Assembly: GCF_000685075.1 (NCBI RefSeq)
Contig: NZ_BAYD01000007.1
Location: 1-64,000, forward strand
Source of the DNA: Paraburkholderia oxyphila NBRC 105797
GTDB lineage: Bacteria; Pseudomonadota; Gammaproteobacteria; Burkholderiales; Burkholderiaceae
DNA: 64,000 nt
Direction: 5' to 3'
Shown here: positions 39,086-49,974 of the stretch, piece by piece
How positions within the stretch are numbered: the stretch's first letter is position 1
Layout of the letters: every line of letters starts with the position of its first letter
Notes under the pieces: generated by a model
What the model was told of the DNA's origin: nothing
The model's input: the letters and a program-made list of their open reading frames with translations, nothing else
The model's database searches: none
Translations under genes and position numbers: made by a program

Positions 39086-40321
39086 ATGAGTGATTTTCAC
39101 CAACGTCTTGCCGCTCGCGCCTTCGCGCTCCTGATGGCGGGCGGGCTGGTCGCCGGCTGCAGTTCGCCGACGCCCGGCAAGATCGATTACCGCAGTGATG
39201 GAAAGGCGAAGCAGGCTTCGCTGGCCGTTCCGCCGAACATGCTCGACGAAACGTCCGACCAGCGCTCGATGGCCCCGCAAGGCGGGGAAACGTCGCTGTC
39301 CTCGCTCAAGCAGACCCAGGCCGCGGCGCCCCCGTCCGACCAGACCCAGGTGCTGCCGCAAGTGCCGGGCATGCATATTCAGCGTGATGGCACGGAAAGC
39401 TGGCTCGTCATCGACAATCGCACGCCTGACCAGGTCTGGCCGCAGGTGCGCCGCTTCTGGCAGGAGCAGGGCTTCCTGCTGGTGGTCGACCAGCGCGACA
39501 AGGGCGTGATGGAGACCGACTGGAACGAGACCCATCCGAAGATCAACGACGGCCTGATCCGCAACTCGCTGTCGTGGGCCACGGGCAACTCGTACGTTAC
39601 CGCGGAGCGCAACAAGTACCGCACGCGTCTCGAAACCTCGCCCACCGGCGGCACATACATCTTCATCAGCCAGAAGGGTCTGAGCGAGCAGCTGAGCGGC
39701 ACCAACAACGACACCAGCAAGTGGGAGCCGAAGCCCAACGATCCGGCGCTCGAAACCGAGTACCTCAAGCGGCTCATGATGACGCTCGCGAACGCCAAGC
39801 CGGGCGTGCCCGACGCGCAGATCGCCGCCGAGGCCGACGCGAAGGCGAACGCAAAGGACGCGACATCCAAGGCTCCCGACGCGGCTGCGGCCGCCGTCGC
39901 GGCGCAGAACGCCGCCGCGGCAGGCCAGAGCGCGCCGGCTACGTCGTCCTCGGCGAACAGCCCGGCTGGCGGCCAGTACACGTCGACCGAGCTCACGCTC
40001 GCCGAGCCGTACGACCGCGCATGGCTGCGTGTGGGCATTGCGCTCGACCGCGCGAACTTCACGGTGGACGACCGCGACCGCGCGAAGGGCATCTACTACG
40101 TGCGCTACGTCGACCCGCAGGACATGAGCTCGGCGGAGCAGGGCTTCTGGAACCAGATCTTCCATGGCCGCAAGGAAAAGATCGCGAAGCAGTACAAGCT
40201 CAACGTGCGCGCAGTGACCGATAACCAGACCCGCGTGGCGGTCGTCGACGACAGCGGCCAGATCGATTCGTCGCGTCCGGCTCGCGAGATCATGGGCATC
40301 GTGGTCGAAGAGCTGCAGTAA
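39086..40321 (+). CDS. bamC: Outer membrane protein assembly factor BamC
   Basis: A 411-residue lipoprotein (NlpB/DapX family) of the BAM complex, which folds beta-barrel proteins into the outer membrane. The lipobox LVAGC gives Cys25. The conserved unstructured lasso segment follows (IDYRSDGKAKQASLAVPPNM), then two helix-grip domains (about 100-220 and 300-405). They are joined by an unusually long Ala/Ser linker (about 250-295). In many betaproteobacteria bamC follows dapA; here it has its own promoter and a DUF2844 gene upstream. Confidence 0.93.
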   Translation: MSDFHQRLAARAFALLMAGGLVAGCSSPTPGKIDYRSDGKAKQASLAVPPNMLDETSDQRSMAPQGGETSLSSLKQTQAAAPPSDQTQVLPQVPGMHIQRDGTESWLVIDNRTPDQVWPQVRRFWQEQGFLLVVDQRDKGVMETDWNETHPKINDGLIRNSLSWATGNSYVTAERNKYRTRLETSPTGGTYIFISQKGLSEQLSGTNNDTSKWEPKPNDPALETEYLKRLMMTLANAKPGVPDAQIAAEADAKANAKDATSKAPDAAAAAVAAQNAAAAGQSAPATSSSANSPAGGQYTSTELTLAEPYDRAWLRVGIALDRANFTVDDRDRAKGIYYVRYVDPQDMSSAEQGFWNQIFHGRKEKIAKQYKLNVRAVTDNQTRVAVVDDSGQIDSSRPAREIMGIVVEELQ

Positions 40322-40376
40322 GCCCCCTCGTATTGCAGCGCGCGGCACACGGGCCGCCGCCAGCAATCGACACAAG

Positions 40377-40417
40377 AACCGCCTGCGAATCGAGTGATTC
40401 GCAGGCGGTTTTTTTAC
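40377..40417. terminator. Bidirectional terminator between bamC and lldP
   Basis: A perfect 15-bp stem (40377-40391 with 40396-40410), loop GAGT, followed by T7-8 on the plus strand. It ends bamC and lies 25 nt beyond the convergent lldP stop. Confidence 0.9.
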
Positions 40418-40441
40418 GCCCCGAGGTGCCGCACGGCGCCT

Positions 40442-42043
40442 TCAATGAGGCGGAATCATCCACGTGAACACGTTCTGCTGCAGCCACACGAGCATGCCGA
40501 GCACCACCGTGAGCAGGATCGAGTGCTTGAAGGTCTTCGCGAAGACGTGGCCTTCCTTGCCCTTGAGGTCGGTGGTGGCCACGCCCGTCGAAATGTTCTG
40601 CGGCGAGATCATCTTGCCCATGACGCCGCCCGACGAATTGGTTGCCGCCATCAGCACGGGGTCGAGGTTGAGCTGGTGCGCGGCTACGACCTGGAGATTG
40701 CCGAACAGCGCGTTGCCCGAGGTGTCGCTGCCCGAGAGGAACACGGCCACCCAGCCGAGGAATGCCGAGACGAGCGGAAAGAGCGCGCCCACCGAGGCGA
40801 CGCCGAGACCGAGCGTGTAGGTGAGGCCCGAGTAGTTCATCAGGAAAGCGAGCCCGACGATGGTCGCGACGGTCAGGATGGCGATGCGGGTCTGCACCCA
40901 CGTATCGACGATTGCGCCGCCGAAATCGGCGGGCTTCAGGCGCACGACAAGCGCCGTGATGATCGCCGCGAGCAGGATCGCGGTGCCCGTGCCGAGCGGC
41001 TGGAAGTCCCAGATCGCGCCATACGGTGTCTTGTACAGCGTGATGTAGACGGCCTTGTTGAGGCCCGGCCATGGCACCTTCACGTCGCCGATCGCGAACA
41101 CCTTGGCGATGGTCCAAAGGATCACGACCACGGCCACGATGATCCACGGATACCAGCCCTGCGCGCCCGGCACGGCGCCGCGCACTTCCTTCGCGCGGTC
41201 GACCTTGATTTCGAAGCGCGGGTCGGGCGCGGGCTTCCAGACGCGCAGGAACAGGATCGTGAGGATCAGCGAGACGAGCGACGAGAGCACGTCTGTGAGG
41301 CTGTAGTTGATGAAGTTCGCCGTGACGAACTGCGTGATCGCGAAGCTGCCGCCCGAGACCAGCAGCACCGGCCAGATGCGCAGCATGCCGCCCACGCCCG
41401 CGTAAATGGCAATCACGTAGAAGGGCAGCGCCAACGCGAAGAACGGCAGCTGGCGGCCGACCATCTGGCCGAGCGCATCGGCGGGCAGGTGGGTGACCGC
41501 GCCGAGCACCGTGATCGGCACGCCGAGCGCGCCGAACGCCACCGGCGCCGTGTTGAAGATCAGCGTGAAGGTGAGCGCTTCGAGCGTCGGGAAGCCGAGC
41601 ATGATCAACAGCGAGCTCGTGATCGCGACGGGCGTGCCGAAGCCCGAGATGCCTTCGAAGAGCGCGCCGAACGAGAAGCCCACCACCACGAGCACGATGC
41701 GCCGGTCGTTGGGCAGATTGTCGAGCAGCCACATGCGAAAGGCCGCGAAGCGGCCCGAGCGCAGCGCGATGTTGTAGAGCAGGATGGCGGTGACGACGAT
41801 CCACATGACCGGCCATAGCGCGAAGACCACGCCGTTGAGCACCGCGCTGATGGCGAGATTGACCGGAAACTGCCAGCCCGCGATGGCCACGGCGAGACCG
41901 ACGACGAGGCCCGCGAGCGAAGCCTGCCACGCGGGCCGGCGCGCCCAGCCGAGCAGGATGAGCACCACGGCGATCGGCAGCACCGCCACGATGAACGACA
42001 GGAATAGCGAGTTGCCGATGGGAGTCAACAGCTGATGGAACAT
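40442..42043 (-). CDS. lldP: L-lactate permease
   Basis: A 533-residue inner-membrane permease of the LldP/GlcA family with about 12-14 hydrophobic segments. Recognisable segments include FEGISGFGTPVAITSSLLIMLGFP and ATNSSGGVMGKMISPQNIS, conserved in lactate/glycolate permeases. It imports L- and D-lactate (and possibly glycolate) by proton symport. The start follows AAGGAGACGTC. No lactate dehydrogenase or regulator gene is adjacent, which is unusual for a lld locus. Confidence 0.94.
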   Translation of the reverse strand: MFHQLLTPIGNSLFLSFIVAVLPIAVVLILLGWARRPAWQASLAGLVVGLAVAIAGWQFPVNLAISAVLNGVVFALWPVMWIVVTAILLYNIALRSGRFAAFRMWLLDNLPNDRRIVLVVVGFSFGALFEGISGFGTPVAITSSLLIMLGFPTLEALTFTLIFNTAPVAFGALGVPITVLGAVTHLPADALGQMVGRQLPFFALALPFYVIAIYAGVGGMLRIWPVLLVSGGSFAITQFVTANFINYSLTDVLSSLVSLILTILFLRVWKPAPDPRFEIKVDRAKEVRGAVPGAQGWYPWIIVAVVVILWTIAKVFAIGDVKVPWPGLNKAVYITLYKTPYGAIWDFQPLGTGTAILLAAIITALVVRLKPADFGGAIVDTWVQTRIAILTVATIVGLAFLMNYSGLTYTLGLGVASVGALFPLVSAFLGWVAVFLSGSDTSGNALFGNLQVVAAHQLNLDPVLMAATNSSGGVMGKMISPQNISTGVATTDLKGKEGHVFAKTFKHSILLTVVLGMLVWLQQNVFTWMIPPH

Positions 42044-42329
42044 GACGTCTCCTTTGTGCTGATTCGTATCGGCGCATCGATGCGTGCGTGCGCAAGGGTG
42101 TGCCGGGCGTGGCGTCGACGGTGCGCGCGGCGCCCGCGAAAGAACCGGAGCGCCGTCGTGAGGGCGGGCGAATTCAGTAAGGCGATGCTTCAGTCCCCGA
42201 TGCCCAATAGCAGCATAGAAAATGGTTCGGGACCGTCAAGGAGGGAAAGTACGGTCGTGCGGCAAAGGGGCGGCCTCACGCGCGTGTGCTTCGATGCCAG
42301 TCAACGCCGGCTATTGGCGCGAACGGTCC

Positions 42330-42788
42330 CTAGTGACGCCAGTACCCACCACCGCCACCCCAGTAGCCGAAGCCAAAGGAGATGGACGGCCCACCCCATC
42401 CCCATGCAGGGTAGGGGTAGTACGCGGGATAAGCCGGCCAGGCGGGCACCGCGATGGCGACGGGCGGCGAGGGATAGAGCGGCCCGGGGTATTGCGCGTC
42501 GGGGATGGCGGCGGGGGCAGGGTTGGGTGGCTGGCTCGCCTGCGGACTGGTTTGCATCACCGCGTTGTCCTGCTGCGTGCCCGCGGCGGGCACCGAGCCG
42601 TAGTAGTACGGTGCATAGCCGTACGGGTAATAGTAGTAGCAGCCGGAAAGCGCGAGCAGTGCGGTCGTTGCGCCGAGCGCCGCGGCCCGCTTGAGCGCGC
42701 CACGCACCCAGGGCCGGATCGACAAGGTTTTGCAGGCGGGCACACTGGATGCGCAAGGCGACGCGAGTGCTGCTGAGGGGCGATTCAT
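42330..42788 (-). CDS. Tyr/Pro/Gly-rich lipoprotein of unknown function
   Basis: A 152-residue predicted lipoprotein with a long n-region and lipobox LALSGC (Cys50). Directly after the cysteine comes a tyrosine cluster (YYYYPYGYAPYYYG). A Pro/Ala-rich middle and a C-terminal Gly/Trp/Tyr-rich segment (SFGFGYWGGGGGYWRH) follow. Low-complexity aromatic surface lipoproteins of this kind are frequent in Burkholderiaceae but have no assigned role. The start MNRPSAALA at 42788 has a GGAGTCCGCC ribosome region. Confidence 0.72.
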   Translation of the reverse strand: MNRPSAALASPCASSVPACKTLSIRPWVRGALKRAAALGATTALLALSGCYYYYPYGYAPYYYGSVPAAGTQQDNAVMQTSPQASQPPNPAPAAIPDAQYPGPLYPSPPVAIAVPAWPAYPAYYPYPAWGWGGPSISFGFGYWGGGGGYWRH

Positions 42789-42982
42789 GGCGGACTCCTG
42801 TCCCACACAAAGCTGACGATCACGCGGGCTCGTGTGCCGACGTGTGCCGTATACCCGGAACCTGACCGATCGAGCTTACGCTCCTTGGCGCCGCTTTGTG
42901 TTGCGCTCGCATAACCGGATATTTCGCGGTATTGCAGGGCTGCGCGCGCTGGCATGCGTGCAGTGCTTCGCCGATGCCAATG

Positions 42983-43018
42983 AAAATGCGGCGCATGCTC
43001 TTGCGAGACATGCGCCGC
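42983..43018 (-). terminator. Intrinsic terminator of the small lipoprotein gene
   Basis: GCGGCGCATG (42988-42997) pairs with CATGCGCCGC (43009-43018) around an 11-nt loop. On the minus strand it is followed by ATTTTCA. It lies 67 nt after the stop of the gene at 43085-43234. Confidence 0.65.
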
Positions 43019-43084
43019 GTATCCTCTCTGAAGCCGGCGTTCGAAGCCGATTTGCCTGTTGTCGTGTTGTTGTTTTTCGCTATG

Positions 43085-43234
43085 TCAGGTGGGGCGGGAG
43101 ACGCCCTTGCTTGCCGACCTGATTGCCGTGTCACGGTCGCGCCTCGACATGTCGTCGCAAGCCGAGCAGCTGGCAATCACGGCAACGAGTGTGGTCCCAG
43201 CGAGAAGGGTACGTGCGCGTGCAAGGGTTTTCAT
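43085..43234 (-). CDS. Small entericidin-like lipoprotein
   Basis: A 49-residue ORF behind an excellent ribosome site (GAGGAG, six nucleotides before ATG). It encodes a signal peptide MKTLARARTLLAGTTLVAVI and a lipobox IASC (Cys23), then a short polar mature peptide ending ASKGVSRPT. This is the layout of entericidin A/B peptides, small envelope lipoproteins linked to stationary-phase lysis or stress. A terminator follows it on the same strand. Sequence identity to entericidins is weak, so the family is inferred from layout. Confidence 0.6.
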   Translation of the reverse strand: MKTLARARTLLAGTTLVAVIASCSACDDMSRRDRDTAIRSASKGVSRPT

Positions 43235-43444
43235 TATCGACTCCTCGTGTATCCGCTGGGGGCTTCGGGCTTTTTGGCCTGATGCGCACCTCCAATACGT
43301 TCATCGTAGCGACGCGTTCCGTATCCGGGTGTGTGCGCTTGTCAACGAGATGTCGGAGTCGTTAGAAATTGTTTCGCCGCACCGCACGCACGCGAGGCGT
43401 GCCTCTCGTGCCCTCGTGCGGCGCAGCGAACCGTCCTGCGTGCG
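43235..43444. other. Gap between thiC end and the small lipoprotein
   Basis: A 210-nt stretch with no gene seen. It includes an imperfect inverted repeat around 43380-43430 that may end the thiC transcript. Confidence 0.35.
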
Positions 43445-45615
<2,171 letters not shown>

Positions 45616-45700
45616 AGGCCAAACGATACACCGTGCTGCGACGATCTGGCAAGTGCTCCGGCATGCGAAATGTGCCAGACGAGGCGGAGCCGCCCGACGC

Positions 45701-46108
45701 TTACAGCGTGAAATCGTCCGCGGCCTCGGGCTGAAACAAAATGCGGTCGACCTTGAAAGTCTCCACGGCGCCGCTCGGCGGCGTGAAGCGCACGGACTCG
45801 CCGCGCTTCGCGCCCAGCAGTGCGAGGCCCGCGGGCGAAAAGACGTTCAGGCGCCCGGCCTCGAGGTTGGCGCTCACGGGATAGACCACGGTGAACGTGA
45901 CGCTCTCGCCCGTGCGTTCGTTCACGAGCGTGACCTGCGAGTTCATGGTGACGACGTTGGACGCGACGTTGTGCGAGTCGACGATCTCGGCGCGTTCGAG
46001 CAGTTCGTCGAGCATGAGCTGGCGCGCGGGCGCGGCGCCAGGCTCGGCGGCGCATTTCTCGAGGCGGGCGAGATCGAGCTCGGTCAGATAGCGGATTTTC
46101 TTCGACAT
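45701..46108 (-). CDS. rnk: Regulator of nucleoside diphosphate kinase (Rnk)
   Basis: A 135-residue GreA/GreB-family protein. The N-terminal short coiled-coil (ELDLARLEKCAAEP) is followed by the FKBP-like GreA_GreB C-terminal domain (about 50-130, with VTLVNERTGESVTFTVVYP and SPAGLALLGAKRGE). Rnk proteins bind RNA polymerase but lack the acidic finger tip of Gre factors. The ribosome site AAGGAGAACC is optimal. It lies upstream of thiC on the same strand but is separated from it by the riboswitch leader. Confidence 0.9.
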   Translation of the reverse strand: MSKKIRYLTELDLARLEKCAAEPGAAPARQLMLDELLERAEIVDSHNVASNVVTMNSQVTLVNERTGESVTFTVVYPVSANLEAGRLNVFSPAGLALLGAKRGESVRFTPPSGAVETFKVDRILFQPEAADDFTL

Positions 46109-46653
46109 GGTGGTTCTCCTTACGATCCGGGATTGAAAAAGGTGGGGATCGGCCCGGAGCCCGACCGAACGGCTCCGGAAGCGGAGGGCGGTTCAGTGTG
46201 GACGCCGGGCGGCGGCGAGCGGGGCCGGGGAGCCGGGGAGGGGGCGTCGGGCGGCCGTGCGCGCATCCGGATACGCTCCCGCGCACGCCGGCGCGCCGCG
46301 CTGGGCGCGCGGCGGCAGGGAAGCGGCGAGGTGCACGGCAAGGTGCGTGAGCGGCGGATGCATGAAAGCGACGGAAATTGAAAGATTTTTGAAAGCAGGT
46401 AACATGCTAACACGGTCTCGTAAATGGTGGGCAACGGGTCAGCCATGCACTTCGTTGCGCGCAAGCAGCGCGCCCGCGCATAAAGCACGCTCGCTGCGTC
46501 CGCAACCAGATGCCTTGTTGCATAATGCGTGGCGCCCCGTTCGGGCGTTTCGTGTCCTTCGTGCCCCTAATTCTGGGCACACCTCGCACTTTCTTTTTTC
46601 GTCGCTTCCATCATGCCGTTGCGCTTCATTCGTCCCGTCTCACGTCCGGCGGG
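46109..46653. other. rnk-EamA divergent intergenic region
   Basis: A 545-nt gap. The rnk-proximal half is extremely GC-rich. An AT-richer patch at 46370-46440 probably holds promoters. Open frames through it have no recognisable content. Confidence 0.45.
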
Positions 46654-47685
46654 ATGTCCGCGGTTCGCCCTCAGTCTGTCCGCGGTGCAATGACGATGCC
46701 TCCCCGTTCGCCTTCCCGCTGGAGCGCCAGCCCGCTTGTTCAGGGCCTGCTGCAGGCGCTCATCCAGGCCGGCGCCCAATGCTGGCGCCTCGCGCGCAGC
46801 GTGCGGCTGCCGCAGTCGCGCGGCGGTCGTGTCGCGCTGTCGCTCGCGGTCGTCTACTTCGTCTGGGGCTCGACCTATCTCGGCGTGCACGTCGCGCTCG
46901 GCTCGTTTCCCCCGCTGCTGCTCTCGGGCCTGCGCAATCTGCTCGCGGGCATCGGGCTCTTCGTGTTTGCGATGCGCCGGCGTCCCGTCATGCCGACGCT
47001 CGCGCAGGTGCGCAACGCGGGCGTGGTCGGCACGATGCTGGTGGGCCTGTCGAGCGGCATGCTGGCCTACGGCATGCGCACGGTGGGCACAGGCACGGCG
47101 GCGGTGATGGTCGCGACCGTGCCACTGTTCGCCACGCTCATCGCCGCCGCGGCCGGGCGGCGCGTCGCAAAGGGCGAATGGGCGGCGGTGGCGCTCGGGC
47201 TCGTCGGCATCGCGATTCTCAGCCATGGCGGGGGCGCGAGCGGAACCGCAGGCGGCAGCCTCGCGATTCTCGGCGGCGCGCTCTTCTGGGCGATCGGCGC
47301 GCATCTCGCGGGGCGGCTCGAACTGCCGGCCGATCTCTTCGTCGCGACGGCGCTGCAGATCGGCCTCGGCGGCGCGATCTCGACGCTGGTCGCCTGGATC
47401 ACGGGCGAGCGCATGGGCACGCTGCATTTCCTGCCATTTGTCGCCTTCGTCTATTTGATGCTGATCGGCACGATGGCTGCGTATGTCGCCTATGGCTACC
47501 TGATTCGCCACACGAGCCCGATCGTGGCGAGCAGCTGTATGTACGTGAACCCGGTGGTTGCGGTCATCTTGGGCGCGCTCACGCTCGGCGAGCCGATCAC
47601 GCTCGGCACGATCGTTGCGACGGTGCTGATTCTCGGCAGCGTCGGGCTCTCGTTCGTGTTCGACGATCGGCGGCGCGCGTCCTGA
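46654..47685 (+). CDS. EamA family transporter
   Basis: A 343-residue drug/metabolite transporter with two EamA repeats (about 55-185 and 200-335) and ten membrane segments. The first helix includes VYFVWGSTYLGVHVALGSFP, typical of RhaT/YedA-like exporters. The start is uncertain: ATG 46654 (MSAVRPQSV) and ATG 46690 (MTMPPRSP) both precede the first helix by a polar tail. YedA-type relatives export amino acids or related metabolites. Confidence 0.85.
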   Translation: MSAVRPQSVRGAMTMPPRSPSRWSASPLVQGLLQALIQAGAQCWRLARSVRLPQSRGGRVALSLAVVYFVWGSTYLGVHVALGSFPPLLLSGLRNLLAGIGLFVFAMRRRPVMPTLAQVRNAGVVGTMLVGLSSGMLAYGMRTVGTGTAAVMVATVPLFATLIAAAAGRRVAKGEWAAVALGLVGIAILSHGGGASGTAGGSLAILGGALFWAIGAHLAGRLELPADLFVATALQIGLGGAISTLVAWITGERMGTLHFLPFVAFVYLMLIGTMAAYVAYGYLIRHTSPIVASSCMYVNPVVAVILGALTLGEPITLGTIVATVLILGSVGLSFVFDDRRRAS

Positions 47686-47755
47686 TCTCGCTGGATCATT
47701 CGCAGCACGAAGCATGCCCGCGCGACGAAGGCGCTCCGGGCGGCTCTCAGGACAT

Positions 47756-48961
47756 TCAAGCGGCGCGTGCGTCGTGCCTCGCGCGCGTGGCGTAGTGGAT
47801 CCACGCCGCGAGTGCGCTGAAGGCGAGGCCGGCCACGCACACGCCTGTCCAGCCGAACGCATGCCACGTGGCCGCGCCTACCGCCGAGCCCGTTGCCCCG
47901 CCGATGAAGTAGCAGACCATGAACACGGTGTTCACGCGGCTACGCGCTTCGGGGCGCAGCGCGTAGATGCGTGACTGGTTCGAGATCTGCGCGGCCTGCA
48001 CGCCCACGTCGAGCACGATCACGCCGACCACGAGGCCGATCAGGCTCTTGCCCGAGAACGCGAAGATCACGAACGCGATGGCGATGAGCACGATCGAGAG
48101 CGTGATGACGGCACGCGGGCCGCGTTTGTCGGCGGAGCGGCCCGCCCACGGCGCCGCGAGCGCGCCCGCTGCGCCGACGATGCCAAAGAGCCCCGCGACC
48201 TGCGGGCCGAGATGGAACGGCTCGCCCGCGAGCAGCTGCGTGAGCACGGGCCAGAACAGACTGAACGCGGCGAACAGGCACGCGCCTATCGCCGATGCCT
48301 CGCGCAGGCCGCGCAATTCGACCGTGAGATGCCAGAGCGTGGCCAGCAGCTTGCCATAGCCGAGCGTCGAGGTGGGCTGGCTCTTCGGCAGCTTCTTCAC
48401 GACCACCACGGCGAGCGCGAGCAGCGCCACGATCGACGCGCCGAATACCGTGCGCCAGCCGAAGTACTGGCCGATGAACCCGGCCGCCGTGCGCGCGAGC
48501 AGGATGCCGAGCAACAGGCCGCTCATCACGGTGCCCACCGCGTGGCCGCGCGCCTCGGGCGGTGCGAGCTCGGCCGAGAACGGCACGGCCTGCTGCGCGA
48601 TGGTTGCGAGCACGCCGATGGCGAGGCTTGCGCCGATCAGCACGGGCAGCGTGGGCGCGGTGGCGGCGGCGAGCAGCGCGAGGCACAGCAACGCCGTCTG
48701 CACGAGGATGATGCGGCGCCGGTCGAAGCGGTCGCCGAGCGGCGCGAGCAGGAGCATGCCCAGCGCGTAGCCGAGCTGCGTCGCGGCGGGCACGGCGCCG
48801 ATCCATGCGGCTCCGGCGGGGAAGGCATGACGGAAATCGTCGAGCAGCGGCTGGTTGTAATAGATGTTCGCGACCGCGACGCCCGCGATCGTCGCGAGCA
48901 GAAGCAGCAGGCCGCGCAACGACTGGCTCTCGCCAGCGGATGCGGTATCGGATGTGGACAT
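47756..48961 (-). CDS. MFS transporter, drug-efflux type
   Basis: A 401-residue twelve-helix major facilitator. The first helix ATIAGVAVANIYYNQPLLDDF matches the arabinose-efflux/DHA1-like subgroup, and the loop 2-3 motif is PLGDRFDRRRIIL. The start MSTSDTASAG at 48961 gives a short cytoplasmic tail. It converges with the EamA gene. The substrate is unknown. Confidence 0.87.
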   Translation of the reverse strand: MSTSDTASAGESQSLRGLLLLLATIAGVAVANIYYNQPLLDDFRHAFPAGAAWIGAVPAATQLGYALGMLLLAPLGDRFDRRRIILVQTALLCLALLAAATAPTLPVLIGASLAIGVLATIAQQAVPFSAELAPPEARGHAVGTVMSGLLLGILLARTAAGFIGQYFGWRTVFGASIVALLALAVVVVKKLPKSQPTSTLGYGKLLATLWHLTVELRGLREASAIGACLFAAFSLFWPVLTQLLAGEPFHLGPQVAGLFGIVGAAGALAAPWAGRSADKRGPRAVITLSIVLIAIAFVIFAFSGKSLIGLVVGVIVLDVGVQAAQISNQSRIYALRPEARSRVNTVFMVCYFIGGATGSAVGAATWHAFGWTGVCVAGLAFSALAAWIHYATRARHDARAA

Positions 48962-49124
48962 GTGCGCAGTGCGGGCGGTGCCCGGCGGGTACTCAAAAGG
49001 CGAACCGGGCTCGTGCAGGTAGAACGCGCTCCGCACGGGCCCGGGCGTGCCGATCATACCGGAGCGTGTGCGATCGTGCTGGCCATGTCTCGATCCGCGT
49101 TTGACTCCGCTTCTGACATGCGCA

Positions 49125-49952
49125 CTACGCGATCAATGCGCCCGACGGCTCGTGGAACGGGTAGGGGCCGTCAGCCGTGTCCACGTACGCGTGATGGGTG
49201 ACGATGCCGTGCGTCTCGTCATAGCGATGCAGCGCGAACGCGGGCGGCTCGAGCGTGAACGTGGAAGGCGCACCTGGCGCGAGATCGAGCGTGACCTGGT
49301 GGGCCGGCGCGGGCACGGCGCTCGCGATGGTCCCGCCAAAGCGCACGAACATGGACCGGTGCACATGGCCGCACAGCACGCGCTCGACGTTCGGGTGCTG
49401 CGCGATCAGCGCTTCCAGCCCGCGCGCGGCGGCATCGTCGAGGCGGATCGCATCCATGTGGCCGATGCCGCAATCGAACGGCGGATGATGGAGCGCGACG
49501 ATGGTCGGCTTGCCGCGCGCCGCGTCGAGCTGCTGCGCGAGCCAGTCGAGGCGCGCGGCGCACAGCGTGCCCGCGCTTTGCCCGGGCTCCATCGAGTCGA
49601 GCGCGATCAGGCGCAGCGGGCCGAGATCGACCGCGTATTGCACGAATGCGCCGCCCGAGCGCAGTTCGGCGCGTTCGGCGAACACTTCGCGCAGCGCCTC
49701 GCGGCCGTCGTGATTGCCAACGAGAAGCCAGTACGGTATGTCCAGGTTCGCGAGCACGGTCTTCAGATGCCGATATTCGTCGGCGCTGCCGCAATCGACG
49801 AGATCGCCGGTCACGAGCACGGCGTCGGGACGCGGCGCGAGCGCGTTCAGGCTCGCGATCGTGCGCGCGAGGCTCGCGGCCGTGTCGACGCGCCGGTAGG
49901 CGAGCGCGCTCGGTTGCTTGATGTGCAGGTCGCTGATTTGGGCGAGCAGCAT
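49125..49952 (-). CDS. GpdQ-like metallophosphodiesterase
   Basis: A 275-residue binuclear metallophosphoesterase. All seven metal ligands of glycerophosphodiesterase GpdQ can be placed at nearly the same numbering: Asp8 and His10 (ISDLH), Asp50 (VTGDLVD), Asn80 (VGNHD), His156 (LHHPP), His196 and His198 (CGHVH). The start MLLAQISDLHI aligns without gaps. GpdQ hydrolyses glycerophosphodiesters and other phosphodiesters; CpdA-type cAMP phosphodiesterase is the alternative. It is the last gene of an ABC importer operon, which suggests that it cleaves the imported substrate. Confidence 0.85.
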   Translation of the reverse strand: MLLAQISDLHIKQPSALAYRRVDTAASLARTIASLNALAPRPDAVLVTGDLVDCGSADEYRHLKTVLANLDIPYWLLVGNHDGREALREVFAERAELRSGGAFVQYAVDLGPLRLIALDSMEPGQSAGTLCAARLDWLAQQLDAARGKPTIVALHHPPFDCGIGHMDAIRLDDAAARGLEALIAQHPNVERVLCGHVHRSMFVRFGGTIASAVPAPAHQVTLDLAPGAPSTFTLEPPAFALHRYDETHGIVTHHAYVDTADGPYPFHEPSGALIA

Positions 49953-49974
49953 GAGTGGCCTCGGTTGGTCAGTA

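Noticed and set aside
38907..39089. A 60-codon plus-strand frame ending in an ATGA overlap with bamC
   Set aside because: It runs across the bamC -35/-10 promoter, has an arginine/alanine-rich composition typical of shadow frames, and lacks a ribosome site.
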